Numbered from the stretch's first letter, positions 8,198-18,851 are shown. The stretch is 64,000 nucleotides of DNA from Thermococcus henrietii (GCF_900198835.1 NZ_LT900021.1:1054001-1118000), one strand, 5' to 3'. Numbers and translations are program-made. The notes: a model not told the origin generated them from the sequence alone.

Positions 8198-8207
8198 TTA
8201 TAAATTT
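8198..8207 (-). promoter_or_regulatory. TATA box for the frameshifted membrane protein gene
   Basis: On the minus strand ATTTATAAGC lies 30-40 bases upstream of ATG 8168, with GGAGG just before the ATG. A working promoter on a frameshifted gene argues that decay, if real, is recent. Confidence 0.55.
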
Positions 8208-8270
8208 TTACTTCTGGTAGTATCATGCAAGCCTTATTAAGCTCCACATTAACTTATTCCGGTGTCCAAA

Positions 8271-9984
<1,714 letters not shown>

Positions 9985-10025
9985 ATTCCATTTCCGTTAT
10001 TGAACGTCTAGCATGCCACAATGTT

Positions 10026-10033
10026 TTTATATA
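10026..10033 (+). promoter_or_regulatory. TATA box for the NSS-like transporter
   Basis: TTTATATA lies 47-54 bases upstream of ATG 10080. A start of transcription near 10058 would leave a leader of about 20 bases carrying AGGGGTG. Confidence 0.6.
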
Positions 10034-10079
10034 ATCCTTACATTTCGCCCTTGAGAATCATAGAATAGGGGTGTTTGCA

Positions 10080-11459
10080 ATGAGGAAGGTAAACATAATG
10101 ATGGCCCTGCTCATTACGGGCTACATCCTCGGTGTGTGGAGTTTCTTAGTGGTTCCAAAGTACTACATGGTCTTTGGTCTCAAGGGCTTCCTGATTTCGC
10201 TGGTTCCAGCTGTAGTTGCCCTGTTCCTGGCATACAATGAAGCCCAGAGCACCAAAAAGACGAGATATCTTATATACGAGCTGTTCTTCAAGGTTGCGAG
10301 GACCCCCGCGGTGATATTCACCCTGCTGATGTTCTTGCTTGTAATCCTTGGTGTTACGGCCTATGCCTCTGGCTGGGGTCTCGTATACCTGTTCGGTGGC
10401 AACACCACGTACACCGTCCCCTTTGCAATCCTAACGATTCTCCTTGCGGCACTCCTCCTCATGCTGGCCAAGGGCAAAACCCTTGAATTCATATCCGGAA
10501 TCTCCGTTCTGATGATTATCTTCACGATTATCTCAGCGTTCCTTATCAGGAGCAAAGCCCTCAGCGTCGTTACTTCCCAGCAGGCAACCTACTACATGAA
10601 TCAGGCGGTCTCCAGCATAACCTCCCTCCACCAGCCCCTCTCGTTTGAGGGCGTGATACTGCTCCTCGCCTCGGTCATAGTGGCGTTCGGTCTCGGTGCT
10701 GGAGTTTACTACGTCCTTGGTAGCTTTGCTCCGGAGGACCTCGACTTCAAGCGTGTCCTCCTCGGTGTGTTCATCCTCCAGATAATCCTCAGCTTTGCGG
10801 CCGCCTACACCATGGCGTACTCCCTCGGCCCCGCCTTCCAGGCCTTCGAAAAGAGCGTCCACAACCCAAACATGAACGTTGAGCAGAGCTTTAAGCTCTA
10901 CTCCCAGTTCAGGGCCCTTCAGGCGTACGCGACGAACAGCACCGCACCGCTTCCCCAGTCGGTTAGGGTGTTCTACTTCATCCCACAGGTTCTTAAGGGC
11001 AACGTTCCGGGGGCAAGTACAATCACGTTCCTCCTGATACTCTCCTTCTACTTCGCAGGTCTCACCACTATAATCGTCCTCCTTGAGATGGGCACCCAAA
11101 TGCTCTCAGAAGTCATGCAGCTCGGAAGGACGAAGGGACTCGCCGGCGTTTCCATCGTTGGCATGATTGTCGCGATAGTCATGGAGCTCGGTTCGGCTAA
11201 GACGATGTTCTTCACAGTCCCGTTCAGCGTCGGTGCAATAATAGCCATAGCTGAGGCATACCCGGTCCTCAAGTCAGACCTTACCTCCAAAAAGAGCCTC
11301 CTGTCGCTTTCCCTGGTGTTTTTGGCGTTCGTTGGTGTATTCTCCCTTTACTACGCCTTCAAGAGCTCAAGCGACGCCGTTAAGCTTGGTGCAGTACTCG
11401 GTCTCGTCCTGCTGGTACCCCTTTTGATGAACGGGGTGCTCTTAAAGAGCCGTCGCTGA
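10080..11459 (+). CDS. Multi-spanning membrane protein, NSS-like sodium-dependent transporter
   Basis: A 459-residue integral membrane protein with about eleven or twelve hydrophobic segments. Gene length, helix layout and the stretch SFYFAGLTTIIVLLEMGTQML (about 323-343), with the downstream LAGVSIVGMI, resemble the neurotransmitter:sodium symporter fold. The canonical NSS helix-1 signature with its glycine-rich break is not evident; the first helix reads NIMMALLITGYILGVWSFLVVP. It is therefore a divergent member or an unrelated APC-fold protein, and its substrate is unknown. ATG 10080 is chosen over GTG 10071 because AGGGGTG lies six bases upstream. It is monocistronic. Confidence 0.65.
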   Translation: MRKVNIMMALLITGYILGVWSFLVVPKYYMVFGLKGFLISLVPAVVALFLAYNEAQSTKKTRYLIYELFFKVARTPAVIFTLLMFLLVILGVTAYASGWGLVYLFGGNTTYTVPFAILTILLAALLLMLAKGKTLEFISGISVLMIIFTIISAFLIRSKALSVVTSQQATYYMNQAVSSITSLHQPLSFEGVILLLASVIVAFGLGAGVYYVLGSFAPEDLDFKRVLLGVFILQIILSFAAAYTMAYSLGPAFQAFEKSVHNPNMNVEQSFKLYSQFRALQAYATNSTAPLPQSVRVFYFIPQVLKGNVPGASTITFLLILSFYFAGLTTIIVLLEMGTQMLSEVMQLGRTKGLAGVSIVGMIVAIVMELGSAKTMFFTVPFSVGAIIAIAEAYPVLKSDLTSKKSLLSLSLVFLAFVGVFSLYYAFKSSSDAVKLGAVLGLVLLVPLLMNGVLLKSRR

Positions 11460-11526
11460 GCTTTTTCAAAAATTTTTTAAACGCCTTTTCTAACTCCTCC
11501 CAGAGCGCTTATGGGAGGTATGAAAA

Positions 11527-11937
11527 ATGGGAGACAAGACCAAGGTTCAGGTCAGCAAGCTCAAGCCCGGAAGGTACATAATTATCGACGGCGAGCCCTG
11601 CAGAATCGTGAACGTGACCGTTTCTTCGCCCGGAAAGCACGGCTCCGCCAAAGCCAGGATTGAGGCCGTTGGAATCTTCGACAGAAAGGTCAGGAGCATC
11701 GTTAAGCCGACCAGCGCGGAAGTTGACGTCCCGATTATCGACAAGCGCGTTGGTCAGGTCATAGCCATAACCCCTGACACCGTCCAGATTATGGACATGG
11801 AGACCTACGAGCTCTACGACGTTCCAATCGAGACTGGCGTCGAGGACGAGGTCAAGGACCAGCTCAAGGAAGGAATCACCGTCGAGTACTGGGAGACCCT
11901 CGGCAGGATTCAGATTAAGAAGGTCAGGGGCGAGTGA
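11527..11937 (+). CDS. eif5A: Translation factor aIF5A
   Basis: This 136-residue factor binds the ribosome and relieves stalling at difficult peptide bonds. The N-terminal SH3-like domain holds the hypusination loop [12 protein letters not shown] with the modified lysine at K37. The C-terminal OB-fold runs from about residue 72 ([20 protein letters not shown]). Its length and sequence match archaeal IF5A. A GGGAGGT ribosome binding site precedes ATG 11527. The modification needs spermidine-pathway intermediates, and a ureohydrolase for agmatine-type polyamine synthesis lies four genes downstream, although the two are not in one operon. Confidence 0.97.
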   Translation: MGDKTKVQVSKLKPGRYIIIDGEPCRIVNVTVSSPGKHGSAKARIEAVGIFDRKVRSIVKPTSAEVDVPIIDKRVGQVIAITPDTVQIMDMETYELYDVPIETGVEDEVKDQLKEGITVEYWETLGRIQIKKVRGE

Positions 11938-11992
11938 GCCCCTCCCACACAACCTTTTAAAGGCCTCTTCTCGATAAACTTAGGGTGTTGCC

Positions 11993-12538
11993 ATGGTAAA
12001 CTTCAGTGAGCTTGTTCTCCGCAAGTTCAGAAACATAGCGGGCTCTCGCTACGAGGAGATACTCAAGGCGTATCAGGAGTTCTTCCTAACCGAGGAGGAG
12101 CTTCAGATTCCGGTGGTAACCTCGATTCTTCTCATCCTGGACAGGTTCTCGGGCAGGGTTCCAAACGAGGTTTTTGATGTCCTCTCCGCTTACCCCGGTG
12201 CAAGGGTTGACGTGGTCTACCTTATAGACGAGGGGCTGTTCGCGTTAATCCGCGACACCCTCGGCGAAAATGAGGCAGAGGAGTTCCGCAGAAAGGAGGA
12301 AGCCCTTGGGAGGGAGATGATAACCCTGGCGGAGAGGGCTCTGAGCGAACTTGGCCTCGACTACTCGGTTGAGATAACGTTCGCCGACAAGGTTGAGTTC
12401 GTTGAAAGGGAGAGCGAGGAAAGGGATTTGCTTGTTCTCTCAAGGCACTTTGGCTCCGAGAGCGTGAAGACCCACAAGGTCAGCCCAGTTGTTTTCAGAA
12501 TCGTCCAGGGAATTAAGAAACCCGTAATCGTTTACTGA
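11993..12538 (+). CDS. Universal stress protein-like protein
   Basis: A 181-residue soluble protein with a USP-like α/β core: VVTSILLILDRFSG (about 40-53), VDVVYLIDEGLF (73-84), SVEITFADKVEFVERESEERDLLVLSRHFGSES, and a final strand KKPVIVY. The glycine-rich ATP-binding signature is missing, so it is more likely a non-nucleotide-binding relative. An unusual helical extension (residues 1-38) precedes the core. A palindromic promoter-like CCTTTTAAAGG at 11953-11963 and GGGTG before the ATG are present. It lies ten bases upstream of a transporter gene and is probably co-transcribed with it, suggesting that it modulates the transporter. Confidence 0.7.
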   Translation: MVNFSELVLRKFRNIAGSRYEEILKAYQEFFLTEEELQIPVVTSILLILDRFSGRVPNEVFDVLSAYPGARVDVVYLIDEGLFALIRDTLGENEAEEFRRKEEALGREMITLAERALSELGLDYSVEITFADKVEFVERESEERDLLVLSRHFGSESVKTHKVSPVVFRIVQGIKKPVIVY

Positions 12539-12547
12539 GGTGGTATC

Positions 12548-13825
12548 ATGAACGCCCAGGAGATTATAGCGCTCGCAGTGTTCCTTGGGGTTTACGCCTT
12601 CATCATAACCGAGAGGATTCACAGAACGGTCGCCGCGATGGTCGGCGCGAGCGTTATCCTGCTTGTAGGCATAGTACCCTGGGAGAAGGTCCCCGAATAC
12701 CTCGACCTCGGAACGATTCTCCTCTTGGCCGGAATGATGGTCGTCGTGAACGTCTCCCGCGAGAGCGGGCTCTTCGAGTACATTGCCATAAAGACTGCAA
12801 AGTTCTCAAAGGGCGACCCCATGAAGGTTCTCCTGCTGTTCTCGGTCGTTACCGCGGTTGTGAGTGCTTTCCTTGACAACGTCACCACTGTTCTACTGCT
12901 CACTCCAATGCTCCTCTACATAACCAAGAAGATGAACGTTAACCCGGTTCCTTTCCTGCTCGCCGAGATATTCGCGTCCAACATAGGCGGAACAGCGACG
13001 CTAATCGGCGACCCCCCGAACATCATGATTGGCTCCGCCGCGAAGCTCAGCTTCAACGAGTTCCTGAGCAACATGGGGCCGATAGCGGTCGTTGACCTGT
13101 TCGTGACGGTAGCCATAGTTTACCTCGCATACAGGAATACGATTAAGGTCAGCCCGTCGAAGAGGGCCGAGATTGAGAGGCTGATAATGGGAATGGACGA
13201 GCGCGATGCGATACGTGACAGGGAGCTCTTCAGGAAGTCGGTGATAATAATCCTTGGTATCGTCTTGGGATTCTTCCTTCACGACACTATGGGCGTTGAG
13301 CCGGCGGTCATAGCGCTCCTCGGCGCTTCTGCGATGCTCCTCTGGAGCGGTTTCTCGCCGGAGGAGGCCCTCGAGAAGGTCGAGTGGGCGACGCTCTTCT
13401 TCTTTGGAGGGCTCTTCCTAATCGTTGGAGCCCTAGTCGAAACGGGGGTTATAGACGCGCTCGCCGACAGAATCATCGGGCTCATTCACAGCGAGGCCCA
13501 GGCAATATTCGTAATCTCGTGGTTCTCGGCGATATCGAGTGCAATCGTTGACAACATTCCCCTCACGGCTACAATGATTCCGCTGATAAAGGCGATGGGT
13601 TCGAGCATGAACACATATCCTCTCTGGTGGGCGCTCTCCCTCGGCGCCTGTCTCGGAGGAAACGGTACCGCTATCGGTGCGAGTGCCAACGTTGTCGTCA
13701 TTGGAATAGCTCACAGAGAGGGAATTAGAATAACCTTCGGCGAGTTCCTGAAGGTTGGCGCCGTGATAATGTTCTCGACAGTTTTGGTGGGGAGTTTAAT
13801 GCTCTGGATTAGGTACGGACTGTGA
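12548..13825 (+). CDS. ArsB/NhaD-family ion transporter (citrate transporter-like superfamily)
   Basis: A 425-residue permease with about eleven membrane helices. Recognisable family elements are LDLGTILLLAGMMVVV, SAFLDNVTTVLLLTPM (about 98-113), FASNIGGTATLIGDPPNIMI (about 140-159), and the second-repeat equivalents SAIVDNIPLTATMIPL and ACLGGNGTAIGASANVV. The two inverted repeats with Asp-Asn in the hairpins mark the ion-transporter superfamily that contains NhaD and ArsB. The substrate could be Na+/H+ exchange, arsenite or an organic acid. The gene is flanked by universal stress proteins on both sides (10-bp and 9-bp gaps), forming a probable three-gene operon. Confidence 0.85.
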   Translation: MNAQEIIALAVFLGVYAFIITERIHRTVAAMVGASVILLVGIVPWEKVPEYLDLGTILLLAGMMVVVNVSRESGLFEYIAIKTAKFSKGDPMKVLLLFSVVTAVVSAFLDNVTTVLLLTPMLLYITKKMNVNPVPFLLAEIFASNIGGTATLIGDPPNIMIGSAAKLSFNEFLSNMGPIAVVDLFVTVAIVYLAYRNTIKVSPSKRAEIERLIMGMDERDAIRDRELFRKSVIIILGIVLGFFLHDTMGVEPAVIALLGASAMLLWSGFSPEEALEKVEWATLFFFGGLFLIVGALVETGVIDALADRIIGLIHSEAQAIFVISWFSAISSAIVDNIPLTATMIPLIKAMGSSMNTYPLWWALSLGACLGGNGTAIGASANVVVIGIAHREGIRITFGEFLKVGAVIMFSTVLVGSLMLWIRYGL

Positions 13826-13834
13826 GGTGGTGGT

Positions 13835-14281
13835 ATGAAGATACTTGTCCTTGTTGATGGTTCGAAGTGGAGCCAGAAGGCGGCCCTGCATGCCTTCGCC
13901 ATAGCGAGAGGCAAAAACGCGAAGGTCGTCCTTTTCTCGGTTCTCGACAGGAGGGAGGCGAGGGCCATAGCGTTCCACGCCAGCGTTCGGAGCGGAAGCC
14001 TTGAGGAAATCAAGCGCTTTGAGGAGACCCTGTGGGAGGAAAACAAAAGGAGCATAAAGGACCTGCTAACGACGCTCCTCGAACTCGGCCAGCGCGAGGG
14101 CGTCAACTGCGCCTTCAAAATCGTCGAGGGACCGGCCAAGGACAGAATCCTTGAGGAAGCGAACTCGGGCTACTCCCTCGTCGTCATGGGCGCCTACGGA
14201 AAGAGCGGAAAGACGAGGATAGGCTCGCTCCTCGAGGAGGTCGTCGGTCACATTGAACCGCCTGTGATGATTGTGAGGTAG
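13835..14281 (+). CDS. Universal stress protein UspA family, ATP-binding type
   Basis: A 148-residue USP. MKILVLVDGSKWSQKA at the N-terminus carries the ATP-contacting Asp, and VVMGAYGKSGKTRIGSLLEEVV (about 119-140) follows the G-x2-G-x(n)-G-S pattern of nucleotide-binding members, ending in PPVMIVR. Unlike the USP-like protein at 11993, this one should bind ATP. GAGGTGGTGG precedes the ATG. It lies directly behind the ArsB/NhaD-type transporter, consistent with a regulatory or sensory role toward it; that role is inferred from position only. Confidence 0.85.
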   Translation: MKILVLVDGSKWSQKAALHAFAIARGKNAKVVLFSVLDRREARAIAFHASVRSGSLEEIKRFEETLWEENKRSIKDLLTTLLELGQREGVNCAFKIVEGPAKDRILEEANSGYSLVVMGAYGKSGKTRIGSLLEEVVGHIEPPVMIVR

Positions 14282-14320
14282 CTTTAAAACCCCTCTTCCA
14301 ATTCCGGGCCGGGTGGTGGT

Positions 14321-15190
14321 ATGGAGTTCCTCTACACCTACGAGACATTCAAGCTTGAGCTCCCCCTCACGGAGCCCGAAAAGGCTAGGTACGTTATACT
14401 CGGGGTTCCCTTCGACGGGACAACGAGCTACAAAGCTGGAGCGCGCTTCGGGCCGGCGCTGATACGACAGGCGACGCTGAACCTCGAGAGCTACGTACTG
14501 GACTACGACCTTGACATAGCCGAACTCCCGATAGCGGACATCGGTGACGTCGCGGTCGTCGCCGGTGACCCGAGGAGAACCGCCGACAGGGTCAGGGAGA
14601 CGATTGAAGAGCTTAAGCGGGCGAACCCGAACGCGATACCGATACTCCTCGGCGGGGAGCACTCCCAGACGCTCGGAGCGGTTGAGGCTTTAAGACCCAA
14701 AAGCTACGTTGTCTTCGACGCCCACCTCGACCTCAGGGACAGCTACGAGGACAACCCCTACAACCACGCCTGTGTCGCCAGAAGAATAGCGGAGCTGGAA
14801 GTTAAGGAGGCCATGTTCGGAATCAGGAGCGGGACGAGGGAGGAAGTTGAGTTCGCGGAGGAAAGAGGAATCCGCTGGGTTCACGCAAGGGACTATGACT
14901 TCGAGTCGTTCGTGGAACTCGTTAGGCCCCTTCCGGAACCGGTTTACCTCTCGGTGGACATAGACGTCTTCGACTTGGCCCTCGTCCCGACGACGGGAAC
15001 GCCCGAGGCCGGTGGTCTGGGCTTCTGGGAAGTGGTTGAAGCAATCGAATGGTTGGTTGAGAACAAGAGAATAGCGGGTTTCGATATAATGGAAGTCGCT
15101 GGGGAAACTATTGGTAACCCGACTGCGTTGACAGCCGCAAAGTTGCTCTTCTACTTCATTGGGGCAATGGAAAAAATGGGGAAGTCATGA
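14321..15190 (+). CDS. speB: Ureohydrolase: agmatinase / aminopropylagmatine ureohydrolase
   Basis: This Mn-dependent enzyme hydrolyses a guanidino group to urea plus an amine. The 289-residue protein has the three metal motifs: LLGGEHS (about 108-114), VFDAHLDLRDSY (about 130-141) and SVDIDVFDLALVPTTGTPEAGG (about 214-235). The usual DP after the metal aspartates is DL here, but all metal-binding Asp/His are kept. In Thermococcus polyamine synthesis proceeds through N1-aminopropylagmatine, so that is the likely substrate rather than agmatine alone. GGGTGGTGG precedes ATG 14321. The end overlaps the convergent antiporter gene by six bases. Confidence 0.88.
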   Translation: MEFLYTYETFKLELPLTEPEKARYVILGVPFDGTTSYKAGARFGPALIRQATLNLESYVLDYDLDIAELPIADIGDVAVVAGDPRRTADRVRETIEELKRANPNAIPILLGGEHSQTLGAVEALRPKSYVVFDAHLDLRDSYEDNPYNHACVARRIAELEVKEAMFGIRSGTREEVEFAEERGIRWVHARDYDFESFVELVRPLPEPVYLSVDIDVFDLALVPTTGTPEAGGLGFWEVVEAIEWLVENKRIAGFDIMEVAGETIGNPTALTAAKLLFYFIGAMEKMGKS

Positions 15191-16510
15191 GGCCCTTGCC
15201 CTCTTCTTCTCGTGGTACTTTCTCATCCTGTCCTCTACCGTTTCTGGCTGGAGGAGCCGGCTCTTGAGGAAGGGCACCCACAGGGTCTCGGTTATGACCG
15301 ACGCCAGGACAGTGATAACCGTTACCGCGAGGATTACCTCTCCCCAGTAGACGGTCAATGTACTGCTGTGGTATTTCATTGCCAAGCTGAGCGGCAGGGC
15401 CGCGAGTGCCGATGGAACGACACCCCTCGGGCCCTCGAGGGCTATGAAGATGTACTCCTTCTTGCCCCACCACTTGAGGATTGGTAGCGCCGCTATCGGC
15501 CTGGCGACGAGCATTATGAAGTACGCCACGAGGATTCCGCCCCAGAGGTTGTTCAGCAGGGGCTTGAGATTTAGGCTCGCCCCGAGGAGGACGAATATGA
15601 ATATCGTCGCTATGGCGGCTATGCTCTCGTTGAAATGAACCTCCTTTTCGATGGCCTTCATGACCTTGTTGAGCACCTGGGGCTTCTCTCTCTTGCTGAA
15701 GACCTTATAGTTACCGAGGATTATTCCGGTGGTGGTCGCCACAAGGTAACCCGAAGCTTGGAGCTTTTCGCCAATCATAAAGCCTCCAAAGGCCAGGAAG
15801 AGGGAGAAAATCTCAATCTCTGGGAACTCGAATATCTTGGTTTTCTTGATGAACCAGTAACCGAAGGCACCGACGGCTATGCCTACGACTATGGAAACGA
15901 CGACCTCGTAGAGGAAGTAAACGACCGCCGCACCGTAGACGCCGAGGTGTGAGCTAAAGCTTGCGAAGATGCCGCCACTGGCATTGGGCACGAGCATAGC
16001 CACTGCAACGGCCGTGAGGACTATACCGAGGGGGTCGTTGAAGATTGACTCCGTGACTATCGTCGTTTCGATGTCCTGCTGGACGCGGTACTGCCTGAAG
16101 AGTGGAATCAACGTGGCCGGGTCGGTTGCGCTTATGATGGCGCCGAAGAGGAACCCGATGAGAAACGGGGCGTGAAAGACGACCGAGAAGAACCATGCCG
16201 ACAGAAGAGCCGTGATGAGGAGCCCGACAGTGTCGAGGGTTGCTATCGTTGGAAAGTTCCTCTTCAACAGCTTCCAACTCAGGTTGTGGCCCTCCGTGAA
16301 GAGAATCATTACCAAACCGAAGACACGAACGTAATCAAAAAGCTCGTGGGCAATGTTCCTTGGTACGAGCGCGGCTATCGGACCGAGTATCATGCCCGCG
16401 ATTATGAAGAGCGGGACGTAGGAGATGTTATAGCGCCTGCTTATCAGCATGGCAATTATCCCTGAACCCAGCACCGCCACAAGGACCCTCGCAACCATGT
16501 CTGTTGTCAT
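15185..16510 (-). CDS. Na+/H+ antiporter, CPA1 (NhaP) family
   Basis: A 441-residue, 12-13 helix membrane protein exchanging sodium for protons. GAIISATDPATLIPLF (about 122-137) and VTESIFNDPLGIVLTA (about 152-167) contain the family's TDP and ND ion-binding motifs, and ALEGPRGVVPSALAALPL (about 367-384) is the conserved late helix. The tail ends KYHEKKRARAS, a short basic cytoplasmic end with no large regulatory domain. GGAGG precedes ATG 16510. Upstream are a TATA-like element and a small inverted repeat (16574-16600) that might control it. Confidence 0.9.
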   Translation of the reverse strand: MTTDMVARVLVAVLGSGIIAMLISRRYNISYVPLFIIAGMILGPIAALVPRNIAHELFDYVRVFGLVMILFTEGHNLSWKLLKRNFPTIATLDTVGLLITALLSAWFFSVVFHAPFLIGFLFGAIISATDPATLIPLFRQYRVQQDIETTIVTESIFNDPLGIVLTAVAVAMLVPNASGGIFASFSSHLGVYGAAVVYFLYEVVVSIVVGIAVGAFGYWFIKKTKIFEFPEIEIFSLFLAFGGFMIGEKLQASGYLVATTTGIILGNYKVFSKREKPQVLNKVMKAIEKEVHFNESIAAIATIFIFVLLGASLNLKPLLNNLWGGILVAYFIMLVARPIAALPILKWWGKKEYIFIALEGPRGVVPSALAALPLSLAMKYHSSTLTVYWGEVILAVTVITVLASVITETLWVPFLKSRLLQPETVEDRMRKYHEKKRARAS

Positions 16511-16573
16511 GTTACCGCCTCCTTTTTTCTTCGTTTCACGTCTTGTAGGATAGAATTTAAAACTTTCCCCAGG

Positions 16574-16600
16574 TATTTTTAAGAGTTAGGCATCTCTAAC
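16574..16600 (-). promoter_or_regulatory. Antiporter promoter: TATA element with adjacent 5-bp dyad
   Basis: On the minus strand TTAAAAATA (16582-16574) fits a TATA box about 64-72 bases before ATG 16510. Immediately upstream is GTTAG-N6-CTAAC (16585-16600). The dyad sits where a transcription factor would contact the BRE. The arms are short, so this is a modest signal. Confidence 0.4.
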
Positions 16601-16613
16601 GATAGAGTTTCAG

Positions 16614-16620
16614 AAAAAAA
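16614..16620 (-). terminator. T7 tract downstream of the ClC gene
   Basis: Seven consecutive T on the minus strand lie 40 bases beyond the ClC stop codon. Archaeal RNA polymerase terminates at such tracts without needing a hairpin. Confidence 0.5.
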
Positions 16621-16659
16621 GGCCGGAACTGGGCGTTTATCCATAGAAAGTTGAACCAC

Positions 16660-18375
16660 TCACCAGAGGTATATCCCCTCGATGGCGTGATAATAGGCTT
16701 TGTAGATGTCTTTTTTCGTGACGACACCGAGAAGCCTTCCGGAATCATCCACAACGGGGATGAGGTTCTGGTCGTTCATGAGAATCTTTTCCAACGCGTC
16801 CTGTGCCGTCTCCCTCGGCGTTACAACTGCAAAGTTCCTTCTCATGAACCGCTCAACGGGGAGCTTCTTGATGGCGGTTGACTTACCGAGTATGTCGGGA
16901 ACCCCGATTATGCCAACAACTCGTCCCTCGTCATCCACAACGGGGAGGAAATCGTGACCCGTGGAGGCTATTATGCGCTCAACCTCCATTAGGGGTCTCT
17001 TTTCGTAAATCCTGACGACTTTCGTGCTCATTATCTCGTGAACGGCTATTGTCTCCAGGATTAATGGTCTTCCCGTCTTGACTTTGATGCCCTTCCGTTC
17101 GAGTTTAATTGTGTACACGGAGGACCCCTTAAAGAATGCCCTCGCCGTCAGGAACGCAACGACTGAGGTCAATGCAACCGCCGGCGAGTAGGCGTAGGTT
17201 CCGGACATCTCGGTTATCATAATTATTTGAGTTAGCGGGGCCTGAGTTGCCGCCGCAAAGAAGCCGGCCATTCCCGCTAGAGCGTAGGCCTCGACGTTTG
17301 CTGGAGCGAAGTGTGAGACTAGGGTTCCAAAAGCTGAACCGAGCATAGTTCCAATGAAGAGGCTTGGGGCAAAGATTCCGCCGGAGAAGCCGGAGCTTAT
17401 CGCCAAAAGCGTCGCCGTCATCTTTGCCAGCGCGAGAACAATTAGCATATCAAATGCAAACTTTCCAAGGAGTGCATCCTTTATTCCCCCAAAGCCGATT
17501 CCAAAGATACCATCGTGGGGCAGGAGCATTCCGATTAGGCCGATTCCCAGGGCGCCGATGAGGAGGCGGAGCTCGAAGGGGTACTTTTTGGAGAATCTAT
17601 CAAAGGCGTCGGTGGCCCTGTAGAGAGCCTTCGTGTAAGCGTAGCCAATGAGGCCGAGAACAACGCCGAGGAGGAAATAGAAGGGAATCCCCGCGAGAAC
17701 GCTTATGTTGGGATTCAGAACCGGAAAGCGGGCCGGATTGTGGAGGACCACGAGGGTTATGGCGTTGCCGATTATAGCGGAGACGAATATCGGGACGAGG
17801 TTTATCGTTATTGCACCCATGTAGATGACCTCGAGGGCGAACATTGCTCCGGCCAGGGGCGTGTTGAAGGTTCCCGCGATTCCAGCTGCCAGGCCGCAGG
17901 TGGTTATGAGCTTCCTCGCCTGCGGTTTTGGGAGCTTCTCGGCCAGCGCCGAATCGAGGGCCGCACCGATGAACGCGGCCGGGCCTTCACGGCCGAGCGG
18001 ACCTCCAGCCCCAATAGAAATTGCAGTTGCGAGCGTTTTCAGAAATGCCAGCTTCGCACCAATCTTACCGCTCTTGAAGATTATGCCCTCGATGACCTCG
18101 GGGACACCGTTTCCCCTCAACTCGGGGTATTTCTTCACCATCGGCGCTATCAGGAGCGCGCCGAACACAGGGAGGAGAATGTACCCGAGGTTGACCCCGT
18201 GGAACTCGTAGGAAATCCTCGGAAGCACGGAGGTGAAAAAGAGGGAGTGGATGACCTCAATCAGCACCCTGAACACGAGCGCACCCACTCCCCCAACTAA
18301 TCCCGCCAGCGCGGAGATTCCGAGGAGGATTGACCATTTCCTGACGTACTTCTGAAGGTCCCACTCCCCGTTCAT
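16660..18375 (-). CDS. ClC chloride channel/transporter with C-terminal CBS pair
   Basis: A 571-residue ClC protein. Selectivity-filter motifs are visible: GNGVPEV (88-94), GPLGREGPAAFIGA (125-138; E130 is the gating glutamate) and SGFSGGIFAPSLFIG (about 337-351). Two CBS domains occupy roughly 445-571 (HEIMSTKVVRIYEKRPLMEV and FMRRNFAVVTPRETAQDALE) and probably bind adenine nucleotides. In the helix following FNTPLAGAMFALEV, the position of the internal proton glutamate (E203 in the E. coli exchanger) is Val183. That is the state seen in channel-type ClCs and suggests uncoupled chloride conduction. ATG 18375 lies six bases after a TTG that overlaps the upstream stop. Confidence 0.92.
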   Translation of the reverse strand: MNGEWDLQKYVRKWSILLGISALAGLVGGVGALVFRVLIEVIHSLFFTSVLPRISYEFHGVNLGYILLPVFGALLIAPMVKKYPELRGNGVPEVIEGIIFKSGKIGAKLAFLKTLATAISIGAGGPLGREGPAAFIGAALDSALAEKLPKPQARKLITTCGLAAGIAGTFNTPLAGAMFALEVIYMGAITINLVPIFVSAIIGNAITLVVLHNPARFPVLNPNISVLAGIPFYFLLGVVLGLIGYAYTKALYRATDAFDRFSKKYPFELRLLIGALGIGLIGMLLPHDGIFGIGFGGIKDALLGKFAFDMLIVLALAKMTATLLAISSGFSGGIFAPSLFIGTMLGSAFGTLVSHFAPANVEAYALAGMAGFFAAATQAPLTQIIMITEMSGTYAYSPAVALTSVVAFLTARAFFKGSSVYTIKLERKGIKVKTGRPLILETIAVHEIMSTKVVRIYEKRPLMEVERIIASTGHDFLPVVDDEGRVVGIIGVPDILGKSTAIKKLPVERFMRRNFAVVTPRETAQDALEKILMNDQNLIPVVDDSGRLLGVVTKKDIYKAYYHAIEGIYLW

Positions 18376-18380
18376 AGTCC

Positions 18381-18851
18381 TCAACCGAAGAAGGCTCCCA
18401 TCATGTCCATCTGCTCGTCGCTCATGGACTTCACTTTGAACTCGGGCATCTCGGCCTTGAGCTCCTCGTACTCCTCCCCGGTTATCTCCCTCGCCTCACC
18501 GTCCTCGACGAGGTAGAAGATGCCGTAGTCAGGGTCGCGGTAGGCCACGAGGAACTTCCCGACCTCAATGTCGTCGAAGTTCACGAAGATGACGTTTCCG
18601 CCGGTGTAGGGCTTCCTGCACTTGAAGGGGAAGCTGGAGGAGTTGAGCATCGCATCACCCAAGGCCTGGTTGGCCTTCTCGCCGTTTATCTCGGTCCAGA
18701 ATGGCCTTCCCTCGAAGTCGCCCTCGACGACGATGAGAAACCTCTGGCCGTCGAGCTCGACTATCGGGGCTCCGCTCTCCTGCAGTATCTTGAAGAGCTC
18801 GCCGATGGTTTCCGCGTTTCTCAGAGACGAGACGAATCCCTCAACCTTCAT
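18381..18851 (-). CDS. Hypothetical protein co-transcribed with the ClC gene
   Basis: A 156-residue soluble protein of unknown function with mixed α/β content, starting MKVEGFVSSLRNAETIGELF. A central β-rich part (RFLIVVEGDFEGRPFWTEI, GNVIFVNFDDIEVGKF) is followed by an acidic helix and the tail DEQMDMMGAFFG. Two Cys are absent or isolated, so a metal site is unlikely. ATG 18851 has GGTG six bases upstream and is preferred to an upstream TTG. It ends just before the ClC start, so it may be translationally coupled to the channel and affect its regulation. Confidence 0.65.
   Translation of the reverse strand: MKVEGFVSSLRNAETIGELFKILQESGAPIVELDGQRFLIVVEGDFEGRPFWTEINGEKANQALGDAMLNSSSFPFKCRKPYTGGNVIFVNFDDIEVGKFLVAYRDPDYGIFYLVEDGEAREITGEEYEELKAEMPEFKVKSMSDEQMDMMGAFFG

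Noticed and set aside
14990-15010. Loss of the ureohydrolase active site because of DL instead of DP
   Set aside because: All metal-binding Asp and His residues are present; only the non-liganding Pro is changed.
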